Source: Silene latifolia (Eukaryota; Streptophyta; Magnoliopsida; Caryophyllales; Caryophyllaceae). Taken from it: DNA of 64,000 bases. This document shows positions 49,319 through 61,030 of this stretch, one piece after another. The position numbers and the translations under genes are program-made. The notes beneath the pieces were generated by a model, which made no database searches, was not told the DNA's origin, and saw nothing but the letters and a program-made list of their open reading frames with translations. Location: contig NC_133529.1 in the NCBI RefSeq assembly GCF_048544455.1, positions 42,881,456 through 42,945,455 on the forward strand, read 5' to 3'. Each line of letters opens with the position of its first letter. The stretch's first letter is position 1.

Positions 49319-50087
49319 ATCTCCCACTTATCCTCGACAAGTGTGCGTCACCAATTCTCTTGTCCTATTACTATCTCCCACTCAATGCAAGATGTCTTTC
49401 AGGTCGTACTTGCAAGTGATCATATCGAGAGTGGTTTCCTCGATCTGGAGAATAACTAATTGACCGGATTTATCTACCATAGATATCTTCCGAGCGTGGC
49501 CACGCATTTCCAGTTCATTACTCCTCGAGTGGCCCTGAGATATTGTTATAACCCTGACTAGGGGTGGACAATTCCTATCGCACTCATTCCCTTCGACTAC
49601 CCACGGCCATCATAACCCAAAATATGCCCATTTGACCCCATTTACGAAGGTCGTAGTAACACAAATCAAAGTTAATCTGAAACTGTGCCATCTTAGGCGA
49701 ACAGTCTTTAGTCAAAAGAATCGACTCATTAGAATACTATAGTAGCTCTCGCCACGACCAGGCTATATAAATTTGCCAGAACTCTATAAGCGGTCATTAG
49801 GCCCGACAAAGTGTTCCTAACAGTCTGCCTATGTGATCGACTAGTCATTCTCATATGACTCCATAACACTTGAACTTGCCATCAATCGCATCACACTCTA
49901 GTCACTTCGAGACGTCACCTCATACAAGTGACTATGGGCAAATACTATGTTAATGCATGTTCACTTTAACGGGGTTCAACTTGTCACTACAACCCGTTTG
50001 GATGTAACAAATGTATAAAGGAAAAAATAAAAGACAAATGTGATTATGAACATGAACAAAAACAACACTTTTATTTCATTTGAAAAT
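49319..50087 (-). other. Copia-2 3' untranslated stretch
   Basis: No gene. Homologous to 6911-7103 plus 14051-14649 in copia-1. Its uninterrupted sequence confirms where LARD-1 landed. Confidence 0.65.
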
Positions 50088-51600
50088 CTAACAACAACTT
50101 GGTACACGTTTAAGTCCCATGGACGCAACATGTCCATCATGCTTGGCCTGCGATAAAGGCTTGGTAAGCGGATCGGCTATGTTATCATCCGTCCCAACCT
50201 TACATATCGCAATTTCCTTTCTTTCAATGAAATCTCTAATTACATGATATTTTCTAAGTACATGTCTAGATCTATTACTAGACTTAGGCTCTTTAGCTTG
50301 GAAGATCGTCCCACTATTATCACAATAGAGAGTGATGGGATCATTGGCGGTAGGTACTACTCTTAGACCTTCCGTGAATTGCCGATCCACACAGACTTCC
50401 TTGGCAAAGCATCGATCCGCAATGTACTCGACCTCCGTTGTTGAATCCGCAGTCACAACTTCCTTGAAGCTTCTCCAGCTAACGGCACCACCATTGAGCA
50501 TGAAAACGAAACCAGCTTGTGATTTCATGTCATCTCTATCCGTTTGGAAACTTGAGTCCGTGTAACCATTAACACGGAGTTCGGTGTCTCCTCCAAACAC
50601 TAAGATAGAATCCTTAGTCCTTCTCAAGTACTTAAGGATATTCTTGACGGCTATCCAGTGACTCTCACCTGGATTTCCTTGATATCTACTCGTCATGCTC
50701 AAGGCATACGAGACATCAGGACGTGTGCATATCATGGCGTACATGATTGATCCAACATCGGAAGCATAAGGGATCAACTTCATGCGTTCAACATCATGGG
50801 GTTCGGAGGGAGATTGAGACTTGCTCAATATGGTCCCAGTTACCATAGGTACCAATCCCCTTTTAGATTTGTCCATGCTGAACCGTCGAAGAATCTTATC
50901 AACATAAGACTTGACTTAGTGCTAATATCCTCTTGGATCTATCTCTATGGATCCGGATACCTAATATGCATTGTGCTTCTCCTAAATCCTTCATTTGGAA
51001 GTGGTTACCTATTCACTTCTTAACAGAAGACAACATTGGAATATCATTTCCAATGAGTAGTATGTCATCGACATACAAGATCAGGAACACAACATTGCTC
51101 CCACTGAATTTCATGTATAAACATGGTTCCTCAACACTTTGAGTGAAACCATTCTCTTTTATCACATGATCAAATCGATGATTCCAACTTCTAGATGCTT
51201 GCTTAAGATCATAAATGGATCTCTTAAGCTTGCACACTTTGTTAGGATTTTTAGAATCAACAAAACCTTCGGGTTGTATCATGTACACCTCCTCTTCTAA
51301 ATGCCCATTTAGAAAAGCGGTTTTGACATCCATTTTCCATATTTCATAATCATGAAATGCAGCGATCGCTAACAAAATCCGTATGGATCTTAGCATGGCT
51401 ACGGGGGCAAAGGTTTCATCATAATGGAGACCTTGGACTTGGGTAAATCCTTTTGCCACTAGCCTAGCTTTGTAGACATCATCATGTCCTTCTATGCCAT
51501 TCTTGACTTCGAAAATCCATTTGCATTGAAGAGGTCTTGCCCCTTTAGGCAAATCTACCAAGTTCCAAACTTGGTTTTCATGCATAGAATCCATTTCGGA
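50088..51600 (-). pseudogene. Copia-2 reverse transcriptase and RNase H
   Basis: HENQVWNLVDLPKGARPLQCKW, WKMDVKTAFLNGHLEEEVYM and the catalytic YVDDILLIG are present, then SMTSRYQGNPGESHW and RNase H motifs including LYCDNSGTIFQAKEPKS. Fossil with a few breaks. Confidence 0.9.
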
Positions 51601-52749
51601 CTTCATGGCTTCAAGCCATAAGGAGGAATTAGGACTAGAGATTGCAGCCTTGTAGGTGGCGGGCTCGTCACTTTCCAAAAGCAACACATCGAGTGTTCCA
51701 TCTTCTTCGATAAGTCCCACATATCGATCGGGATGGCGAATAACTCGGCCCGTTCTTCTAAGAGGAGGAGGGACAACCGCGCTAGACGATGAAGGAACAT
51801 CTTCTTGCGTCTCTACCTCGGTTTGTGGCTCTTGAACTTCATCAAGTTCAAAATTTCTCCCACTCTGTCCCCTAGAAATAAAATCACTTTCTAGGAAGAC
51901 AGCATCTCGAGACACAAACACTTTGTTTTCTTGAGGCTTATAGAAGTAATAGCCTCGTGAGGCCATGGGATAACCTACAAAAATGCATTTTTCGGATCGT
52001 GGTACTAACTTATTGTCATTTTTAATTTTGACATAAGCATCACAACCCCAAATTTTCATATGGGATAGAACTGGAACCTTTCCTCTCCATATCTCATATG
52101 GAGTCTTTTAAGTTGCTTTGGTTGGACTTACGTTCAAAGATTTTATTGCGGTTTAAATCGCAAATCCCCAAAACGGGTTCGGTAACTCGGTTTGACTCAT
52201 CATGGATCGAACCATATCAAGTAGGGTTCGATTTCTCCTTTCGGCAACACCATTGAGTTGTGGTGTTCCGGGTGGAGTAAGTTGTGATATAATACCACAA
52301 CCTTTCAAGTGTGAATCGAATTCAAGGCTAAGATATTCTCCACCACGATCGGATCGTAGTGCCTTAATTATTTTGTTCAATTGGTTCTCTACTTCGTTTT
52401 GAAATTCCTTGAATTTCTCAAACGCTTCACTTTTATGCTTCATCAAATAGATATACCCATATCTACTCAAGTCATCGGTGAAGGTTATGAAGTAGTCATA
52501 ATTTCCAAGAGCGGTAATACTCATTGGTCCACACACATCGGTATGTATGAGTCCCAATAGTTCACTTGCTCGCATCCCTTTACCACTAAAAGGATTTCGA
52601 GTCATTTTGCCAAGAAGGCAATATTCGCATGTTCCATATGATTGAAAATCAAATGGTGTAATCACATTAGTCGAAATTAATCTTTTGATGCGATTCTCGT
52701 TTATGTGACCTAATCGATAATGCCAAATGAACGATTCATTTGGGTCACT
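51601..52749 (-). pseudogene. Copia-2 integrase
   Basis: CEYCLLGKMTRNPF, HTDVCGPMSITALGNYDYFITFTDDLSRYG (read as two short motifs), ALRSDRGGEYLSLEF, GVAERRNRTLLDMVRSMM, and the C-terminal GCDAYVKIKNDNKL with FVGYPM. Fossil with a few breaks. Confidence 0.9.
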
Positions 52750-53634
52750 TTATTTGAGTTTCTTTGATTGAATGTTATAGATATCATTAGTCGGATTCGA
52801 GGTTTCTAAAATGTAAATGCCATTAATGGAAGAAGCTTGGCCTATAACCAAGTCGTTCCTAGAAATAGTACAACGATTGTTCTTAATGACAAAACAAAAT
52901 CCGTCCATGTCTAACATAGCGATAGAAATAATGTTTTTAGAGAGTGTAGGCACATAAAAACAATTATGTAAATACAACTCAAATCCATTAGGCAAAGCTA
53001 ATACATAAGTTCCTTTGGATTCGGCCGCTACTCGAGCTCCATTTCCAAGGCGTAGATCCACATCTCCTTTGCTAAGCCTCTTCACGTCTCTTAAACCCTG
53101 TAAATGATTACAAAGGTGAGAACCAGAACCGGTATCCAGTACCCATGTCGTAGTGGAAGTATAATTTATATCAACAACATAAATTTCCTTAGGAATTTTA
53201 CCTTTTGGAACGATGATTCCTTCCCTTATATTTCGCAAATATACGGGACAATTCCTAAGCCAATGTCCCATGCCATAGCAATAATGACACTCATCATCAA
53301 CTTGCTTGAAGTTTTTCCCTTTCTTTCCCTTCTTCTTGAACTTTTTGCCCTTTGAAGCAAGAACTTGATTGCTTGAGCTCCCACTAGTTTTGGCATCTTT
53401 ATCTTCCAGAGACAAAGATCCTATAGATTTTATGAGGCGGTCTTCCTGAGACCGGCTCACACGAGATCTAGTAGTAGGTGGTCTAGTAGAAGTGATGAAG
53501 TTAAGGTTTCCATCCGATCCTATCCCAAAATGAAGTTCTCTAGTAGTGTCGAAATCATTGTTGAAGCAAACGTCGTCAAAAACATTATGGCAAGACTCAC
53601 TAGTTATCGGTGCGGTAGCGTTTGATGGATTCAT
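52750..53634 (-). pseudogene. Copia-2 short Gag, zinc knuckle and protease
   Basis: MNPSNATAPITSESCHNVF start at 53634. A Lys-rich KGKKFKKKGKKGKNFK stretch and the knuckle CHYCYGMGHWLRNC come next, then the protease site WVLDTGSGSHLCNHLQ. Only about 110 residues precede the knuckle; the larger N-terminal Gag domain usual in copia is not seen. Confidence 0.85.
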
Positions 53635-55845
53635 TGTAATGAACTACAAGTATGGAGGAAAAGGAAATATTAACATTTGTCTTTATAAATCATACTTGTA
53701 AATAAATTTAACAAGATATGAACATTTATATAGTGACCTCTACCCAACTATTATAAATGATTCCAAGACCCAAATTCATATTAACTTAGGGCACGGTGTG
53801 CCGAAATACCCTTTATTAACATAACTCGGTGGATTAACCTTTTAATCGATTCTACTTTTATAACTCTTGGTCGATAAAATTACATTAATATTTATCTCTA
53901 GCCCGAAACACATCCGGAAATCGTCGTGAATACTTTCGTTGAGTTCAACCCAAATTTCGAATAAATGTGTCCATGATCCAAACTCATATCAACTTAGGGC
54001 ACGGTGTGCCGAAATACCCCTCATTAATATAAATTCGGTGGATAGACATTTATCACCCACTTCCCCTACGTAACAAGGTTTGTACCTCGGTGTTGCCGAG
54101 TGCACTCCCTCACGAAATAGGTTTTCATGGTTTCTACTTTTTGGTAAGGCTATGTCTCAATTGTTTATTTTTAGCGAGAGGTCATGTCAATTTATTATCT
54201 ATCACGTTTTAAGTGAACTAAAGCGGTGAACTACGATAATTGTAATTGACACGGTCGATAAACTCGATTATAATGACAATGCATGTTTTAGTTATGGCGA
54301 TTTAGCGATGCATGCAACATATAAATAAAATGCAAAGCATAAATTAAATCCTAGTATGGCCTTCCTAAAATAGAAAATCTATTTAACTATTACATATTCG
54401 GAAATCAACTCCATTGGTCCCTTGAACTTCGGTTTTAGCACGCATCTCGAGGTAACACCGTCTTTATGTATCGCCTTCTTGAGTGACACCGTCTTCAAGG
54501 AACTCCGAAATAAATAAATTACATAACAAATTACATAATTTCCTATTATACATTAGTAATTAAAATAAAATAAATTTATTAAATTACAAAACGGTGATAC
54601 GAGATCACAATAAATTACAACCGAATCGATATTCCCATACATTTCGGGTAATACCAATTAAAAACTAAGGCCATACTAAGTAAAATTACATAATTCAAAA
54701 ATTACATAAAATAAAATTATGACAATCATAAATAAAATGCAGCATTGTAATATGTATGAACATGCCCAATTTTATGCTAAATCGCCTTTAAGGAGCCAAT
54801 ATCGTATATTAAACGGTTTTTACGGATTTGCGTGATTCAACCTTTTAAAATCACAATAAATTACATAAAATCATATTTATGCACAAGTTAATTACCCTAA
54901 CCAACTTAGAACTCAAAATTAGTCTCCACTAACATATTGACAATAATTAACTTATATTTCTTAAAATTGTTCATAAATGGACTCAAAATTACAATAAAAA
55001 GCTATAAACTTCAAATAAATCACAAAAATTTAAAATAAATTCCAAAATTTGAAATTTAAACTCATGAACATTCTGGAAAAATATCATGATACTCATAATG
55101 TTCAAAAACTTAGGTTAAAAATTTCGAAAATTTATCGGGAAAAACAATGTTGTGGTTTTATCGGATTTATCAAATATAATCATAAAAACATGAGAAAAAT
55201 TATATTTATCAACTTTTAAATTTTAGATCTGAAATAGGTAATAAAATGCAACATGTGACGTTTTTCCTTAGTCATGAAGTATGTTTTAGCAATTATTCAC
55301 TAATTAAAGTCACTATTTATGCTATTTTTCATCAAAAATTCATAAATCATGCATAAAGACTTCATTATAGCCTATTATTTTACACACATCTTGTAAAATT
55401 TCATGTGACAACATACTAAATTGTAATGACCAGATTCGAAATATTACTCATATTAATCTATTTTTCATTTAAATTCGATTTTTATCATGAAAAATCCATA
55501 TTTCGAGCATAAAAACTCCAACAATTCTGAAAATTTACAGGTCATCTAAAAATAATATATGTGAAAATATATCCAAAAACCACTACAAAATTCGAAGTGT
55601 ATCTAATTTTAGTCCGAAAATGACATTTTTATCCTAAAATCACATTTTTAATGCCATTATTATATAAGATGAACAATAAAAATCCATAAATTAACCAAAA
55701 TATCCTAAATACATTTTAGGATCAGAAACTTTAACATGCATAATTTATTTCATGATATATCATAATAACACAAATTTATAAGTTTTATATGTTAATCGTA
55801 TAACTCGGAAAAACTATAAACGATTTGCATGCAAACAACCTAAGG
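53635..55845 (-). other. Copia-2 long AT-rich 5' leader
   Basis: About 2.2 kb with no ORF of note. An ACTTAGGGCACGGTGTGCCG block occurs twice (about 53785 and 53990). Homologous in layout to the copia-1 leader. Confidence 0.65.
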
Positions 55846-55859
55846 CTCATGATACCGCT
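55846..55859 (-). other. Copia-2 primer binding site
   Basis: The minus strand reads AGCGGTATCATGAG just inside the LTR, a variant of the initiator-tRNA-Met site. Confidence 0.7.
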
Positions 55860-57133
55860 TGTTTGAAATCTATATCTCATTACTATATATATTCATATAT
55901 GTGATGATTTAATTTAGTCATAAAATTAAATAATGATCTTATGCATGCAAACGATAAAAGAATAAGAAAGAAATCATCATCTTACATTGAAGATTTCGGA
56001 TTATTGGGCACAAGTGAGTTCCCCTACTCACTTGTTCTTGAGCTCTCCAAATGTTGGATGAACAAGGACTCAAGTGTAGAATCCCTCCCAAAGATTAATA
56101 CCCAAGGTAATCTCTTAATAAAATTAATATTATTATTACTAGAACAATATTAATTTAATAAAAATGACCCAAAAATATTTATTTGGTTCTCTTAATTTCG
56201 GCTAAGAGAAGGGAGAAAGAGGAAGGATTTTTATCTCTCTAAAACTATTATTTTAGATGGTTGAATGAATGAATTGAATTAATTTTTCCACAAGAGTAGT
56301 CTATGTACCAAAAATAAGACAAAACCCTTGCATGTGAAGGTTGAAAAAACCGGGTATGGGAGGGAGAAAAAGGCCAATGCATGAGCCTCTATTCTTCCCA
56401 AGAAAAGACTAGGCTTGCATGGCTAAGAGACTAGGTTATAATTGTGTTTTCCACTAAAAATATAATTAACACAAAATAAGCCTAATTCATCCTCCTTATT
56501 TCGGCACATTAGGTGTAAAATGGAAAATCCATTTTACACATTAATTTGTCAATTTGTCACATGTAACATGTGTCATGACATTAGGTATATAAAATGTATT
56601 TTTAACAATTAAAAATCAACATATTAATAAAATATGTCACTTATAAAGTTAACCTAGTAATTCATAATTACTTGTACCGTAATGGGTTCCCGAGTCATAA
56701 AATACAATATTCTGTATTTATAATAATCAATTCATTCCTTTCAATTTGTTTCAGTAAACAACAATTTCATCTAAGTAATAATTCGATTACTTAGACCGTA
56801 TCTTATTTAATCAAATTATATGAGATACGTAAATATTACTTCCAAAATCGTCCGTCAATTTTAAGTAATTTAATTAATCCGTATCGTCATACGATCAATT
56901 AAATATCAATTAAGAGTGTTACCCTTTAGGTATGACCTAAGGGGATCAACTGATCACCACCGTCGCACGACAGTAATGTCAAACTCTAGTCAGCCAATCA
57001 TTACCGATATGTGTGGACCAGTTGACAGTAAAATATTACTTCCCAATTGTATTCTTAAAATGAGACTTAAACATGTGATCATCATGATCGACAGTTGTGA
57101 TCGCATTATTGTCGGAGGACACATATTCCAACA
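55860..57133 (-). repeat. Copia-2 5' LTR (right)
   Basis: 1274 bp, nearly identical to 48043-49318. Confidence 0.92.
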
Positions 57134-57340
57134 GGAAGACCGGGTGAAGAGGAGAATGTTGATGAGGGTGTTGATGAAGAAGGTGAAGAACAAGAGGTTC
57201 AAGAGAATGTTGAAGAAGAAGAAGCTCAAGATGAGGAAGGAGAAGAAAGTGAGGAAGAGCAAGGAAGTGAAAGTGGGAGTGGAGATGATTCTACTTCTAT
57301 GGAGGAAGATGATGATATTGATGATATGATGGAGGATTAA

Positions 57341-59315
57341 CAAACCTTGGAGGCTCCTACACTCTTTCACCCCTCTTATGGTTTGTCTACTTCTTTTGTT
57401 TTCTTAATTATATTTTGATCATTTGATTGAGGAGTCCTAGCAACATGGAGGACTAGCACCTTGGCTCCATTAAGGTGTTCTTTTTATTGTTCCCACTTGT
57501 AAAATCCAAAATAACAATTTGTAGTTTCATGCATTGCATTCCGTGTGCATGAACTACCCCAAAATTCAAGACGCTAGAAATAATGTCTATTTTGGTTTGG
57601 GGAAGTCCATGCATACGCATCGGGAGGTAATCTAAATTACGCTCTCCGCCATAACAAAAGCCCATGCATCATGTAGTGTAGCTTAGTATAGTTTGCATTT
57701 AGTTTAGAAATCATGCATCATACTTGCATAATTTCCTATTGGCCATTGAGGACAATGCCCATACTAGTGTGGGGATGGAAAATTCTAACTTGACTTTTAT
57801 TCAAAAATTCAAAAAAATCAAAAATTTCGAAAAATCAAAAAAAATTGAAAAATCCAAAAACATGTTCATTTCCTTTGTAGTATAGTCTTGTATATATTGT
57901 TTGTATATATTTTGTTTGTTCATCCTTGTTCACATTGATCGACTACGCCACATCCGAGACATGAGGATATAGAAGACCGCATGGTATGATCTTTCCAATC
58001 TCCTTTTTCCTCTTTATGTTAATGATTATGTGGCTTTATTTTGATTGATGCGGTATAAACAATGTGAATTTAGGACTTGCATTTAGATTATTTGGCATAC
58101 TAGTTGGTAGAATCATATGCATTAGGATGTATAAATTTTAGTTGCATCATGGCATGTAGTTTGCATGTTAGAAAAATTTTGTGAAACCGTCTACTTGGGA
58201 AGCTTGACAAGTGTATATAGGCCCTAGTAGATGCTTTTTCTTCTTAAGACTTTGCTTGTTAGAATACTTGTAAAACACCCTAGGATGTGTCATGCTAGTG
58301 TCCTTTGAGCCATGGATTAAGGCCTAGTCAAGAGTACCTTGTGGTGTGATAACGCCTTGGCTACCGTTTATTCCAAGGTGACCCTTGAAACCATGCAACC
58401 ATCATTCATCCATGTTCTACCACATTTTTGTCATCAAAGGGAATGGGCACAAAAAGAAATTGTTCAAATTTGAGTTCAAGAAAAGAAAATAAAAGAAAAA
58501 GTTTGCAAATTGCATCAAAAGAAAAGAGGAGTAACAAAAATGAAAAAAAAAAACTCCTATGCTTCAAATATAAGGCACCCTCGTTACTAATTGGGGTGAC
58601 CTTGAAAATGTTCAAAACAAAATGCAAAAAGTTGAAAAGTTGTCAAGTATTGAAAATCCAAAGAAATGGCAAAAAGAAAGTGTTCTCAAATGTTATATGC
58701 CACAAGAAATTGGGGGGGAAAACAACAAAAGCAAACTCCCAAATAAAACACAAATTCTATCGAACCCTTTATCCATCGTATCCATTTTTGTGCATGGCAG
58801 AGAGGGGACGACCCTTCTTCTTGTCTAGGCAAGAAGGGGAATTCCGCGATCCTCCAGTATTTCTAACACCATAGGGAATCTATTCTTGACAAAAGCATTT
58901 AACGATTGAGGACAAAGGTACCCTAACTTGACACAATTTGGAGGTGATTTATTGGTATCCTTCTAGGCTTAATAGTTTGAAGAAATTGCATCTATGAAGG
59001 AGTGTGTACCCTTGAATTGCTTCCCTTGTAGATAATTTCCGCCACTTAGATGAGGAAAGTGGCTATTCTTTTGTAGATACATCCATTACTTGGTTTTGTG
59101 CGCTTTAATGATTGGATGTGTCGCCATTTTGGCAAGACCCACCTTGCCTTGCAAAAAGGCATCCTACCTCATGGTTGTCTTGTTGTGAGTTGAAGGGGCG
59201 GAGTGAGACCCGCTAATTGTCTCATATCGGCTATGCTATTAGGTTAGTTTAAATAACGGTCATAGTTTTGTCACCTCTTTACTCAAGACGAGCAAAAGTT
59301 CGGTTTGGGGATATT
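57341..59315 (+). other. Athila 3' region up to the PPT
   Basis: No supported gene. There is an A-rich, TTCGAAAAATC-rich segment at 57790-57860, and a stretch at 58430-58870 that gives open but low-complexity Lys-rich frames. It ends with the purine tract GGTTTGGGGATAT (about 59302-59314) before the LTR. Confidence 0.7.
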
Positions 59316-61030
59316 TGATGACCATTATTTAAGCACATTTAGCCCCCGAATTAGCCTCGTTTGGGTCATTTACTATCTTTAGTCCTTTGTTTTGCATATT
59401 CTTTGAGGTTTTGTTACCTTGGTAGGAGAGGAGTGCAAACCTTGCATTTTCATGGCGAAATAGAGCTAAATTGATCGAATCTAATGACCAAGCATCTAAG
59501 AGAAGACAAGACTAGAAGGCCTTTGTACATATTATAGTAGATGGGTAATAATGAAGAAATCCTTGCATCCCCGACTAAATCCCGGAGGATTATTGGAGGA
59601 AGAAAAGAAGAAAAGAAAACTTTGACACAATCCGAGCGTCTTTGCAGAAGGGACGCCCATCCAAACACTCCACAATCCGCTCGTCCTGCCCAACAATCCG
59701 CCCGTCCAGCCACCAGGCAATCCGCCCGTCCCGACACCTTGGACGCTCGGATTCCCTTACAGTCCCATACGTCCTTTCTTCATGCTCCATGAAAGATGCG
59801 CATATTTATGAAAGACCGGCAAAAAGGAGACCGGCATCTCTTTTGAGAGGAGCGATTCCTCAAGGACTTAATCGTCATTTAAGCCTTTAGTAAACCCTAA
59901 TTTGTGTACCTAATCCCCACTATAAATACCCCATTAGTCTAATTAGATAATCATGTTCTTCTTATCAATCTCTAGTGTAGTTTATATCATTCTAATCTAT
60001 TCTTAATCTTGTAATCAACTTTTAATCAAGTCTTAATACAAATCTCATTTCCTTAAATCTCTCTTTTGTTCATCTTTTATTTTGGGTAATTGAAGATTAT
60101 TTGGGTTATTATTGGGAGATTGACAACCTTTCAATCAATCATCAAGTACTTCTATTATTCTTTGCTCTATTTTGGAATCATTAGTAGGTATAATCCTTTT
60201 GATCCCTTTTTAAATATTGTTAATCATCTTTATTTATTCATCATGTTGTGCTTTGTTAATGTGATTGACAACCTTGTTAACATGCTAAACTTGATAATGA
60301 GTGAGTAGTTTCCTTAACTAGGGTTAATGGGTAATTAGGGAAAACCAACATGGGGGATGATTCATGCTTAATTTAATATGTTTTCATAATTTATTTGCTT
60401 ACTTGTTGTGATCTCAACTTATGCACATGTTATATTTGATGAAATGCGAGCCTATGAATCCTTGCATTGTTTACCCATCACCTACCTTTTCAATGAGACT
60501 TGTAAGACATAAACCAACTCGAGTCTCATTAGACCCTGCATATAGTTGAGTAGGGAGGATTAAGTCGACTTGTAGGTGTTGTACAATCTAATCGATTCGG
60601 CTCCGGGACCTAAACCTTCCTAGGATTGTAAGATATAAATCAACTCGATCCATCACAACAATAATTGCTTGCTTATAATTTGAGAATATGTTTGTATGAT
60701 CAATTCCCATGAATCCCCTATGACCCCATGACACCCTAGTGCTTTTAATCAATTGTTTACATCCCTTTTTAATCATCTTGCTTGTTTACTTTTATTGCTA
60801 TTTAGTTTAGTGATCTTCTCATCTCAACCCCAAATCGTGACACCCCTAGACACCGCTACTTGCAATCGAAAATCCTACATCAATACCCGTCCCTTGGGAT
60901 CCGACCTTTACTTGCCTCTTTACTAATAGTAGAGTTGTTTGTGAAGTTATAAATATTGTTTTGGTCTAAGTGCTCCTAACGACAAGTAACCGAAAAGTAA
61001 AAGCTCCAAGTGAGTAGAAAACTCCGACCA
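59316..61030 (+). repeat. Athila element right LTR
   Basis: 1715 bp, matching 41014-42798 and ending CTCCGACCA. Confidence 0.92.

Larger units (their letters stand above)
48043..57133 (-). mobile_element. Copia-2: Ty1/copia element, young, inserted in Athila ORF1
   Basis: 9.1 kb with a perfect TSD GGAAG (48038-48042 and 57134-57138). The LTRs, of about 1.275 kb, differ only at a handful of places by eye. Full copia gene order on the minus strand: gag, protease, integrase, RT, RNase H. Same lineage as copia-1 (similar LTR ends, leader, short Gag). Largely whole, with a few breaks in the coding region. Confidence 0.92.
46650..57340 (+). pseudogene. Athila ORF1 (env-position protein), split by copia-2
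   Basis: The basic start MARTKGGNKAPPKK lies at about 46650. The long central frame 46787-47989 has FEAMGLGKLFTMQE, RRITFGELSKILGLSDTP, FRDRWLNVDCG-like and KTYVAVKGCHLIDMDTM segments, matching the Arabidopsis ATHILA ORF-1 family. Copia-2 occupies 48043-57133. The acidic C-terminus follows at 57139-57340. The function of this protein in Athila elements is unknown; an envelope-like role was once proposed. Fossil. Confidence 0.85.
41014..61030 (+). mobile_element. Athila-type Ty3/gypsy element lacking a pol region, split by copia-2
   Basis: Perfect TSD GCTGC (41009-41013 and 61031-61035). LTRs of about 1.75 kb. The primer binding site TGGCGCCGTTGCCGGG at 42803 is the tRNA-Asp type typical of Athila. 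It contains gag, protease and the Athila ORF1/env-position protein. There is no recognisable reverse transcriptase, RNase H or integrase, so this is a non-autonomous derivative. The LTRs are similar by eye, so it is of moderate to young age. The coding parts present have only a few breaks. Confidence 0.88.

Noticed and set aside
58428-58874. 148-aa Lys-rich frame in the Athila 3' region
   Set aside because: A-rich low-complexity sequence downstream of ORF1, no recognisable domain.
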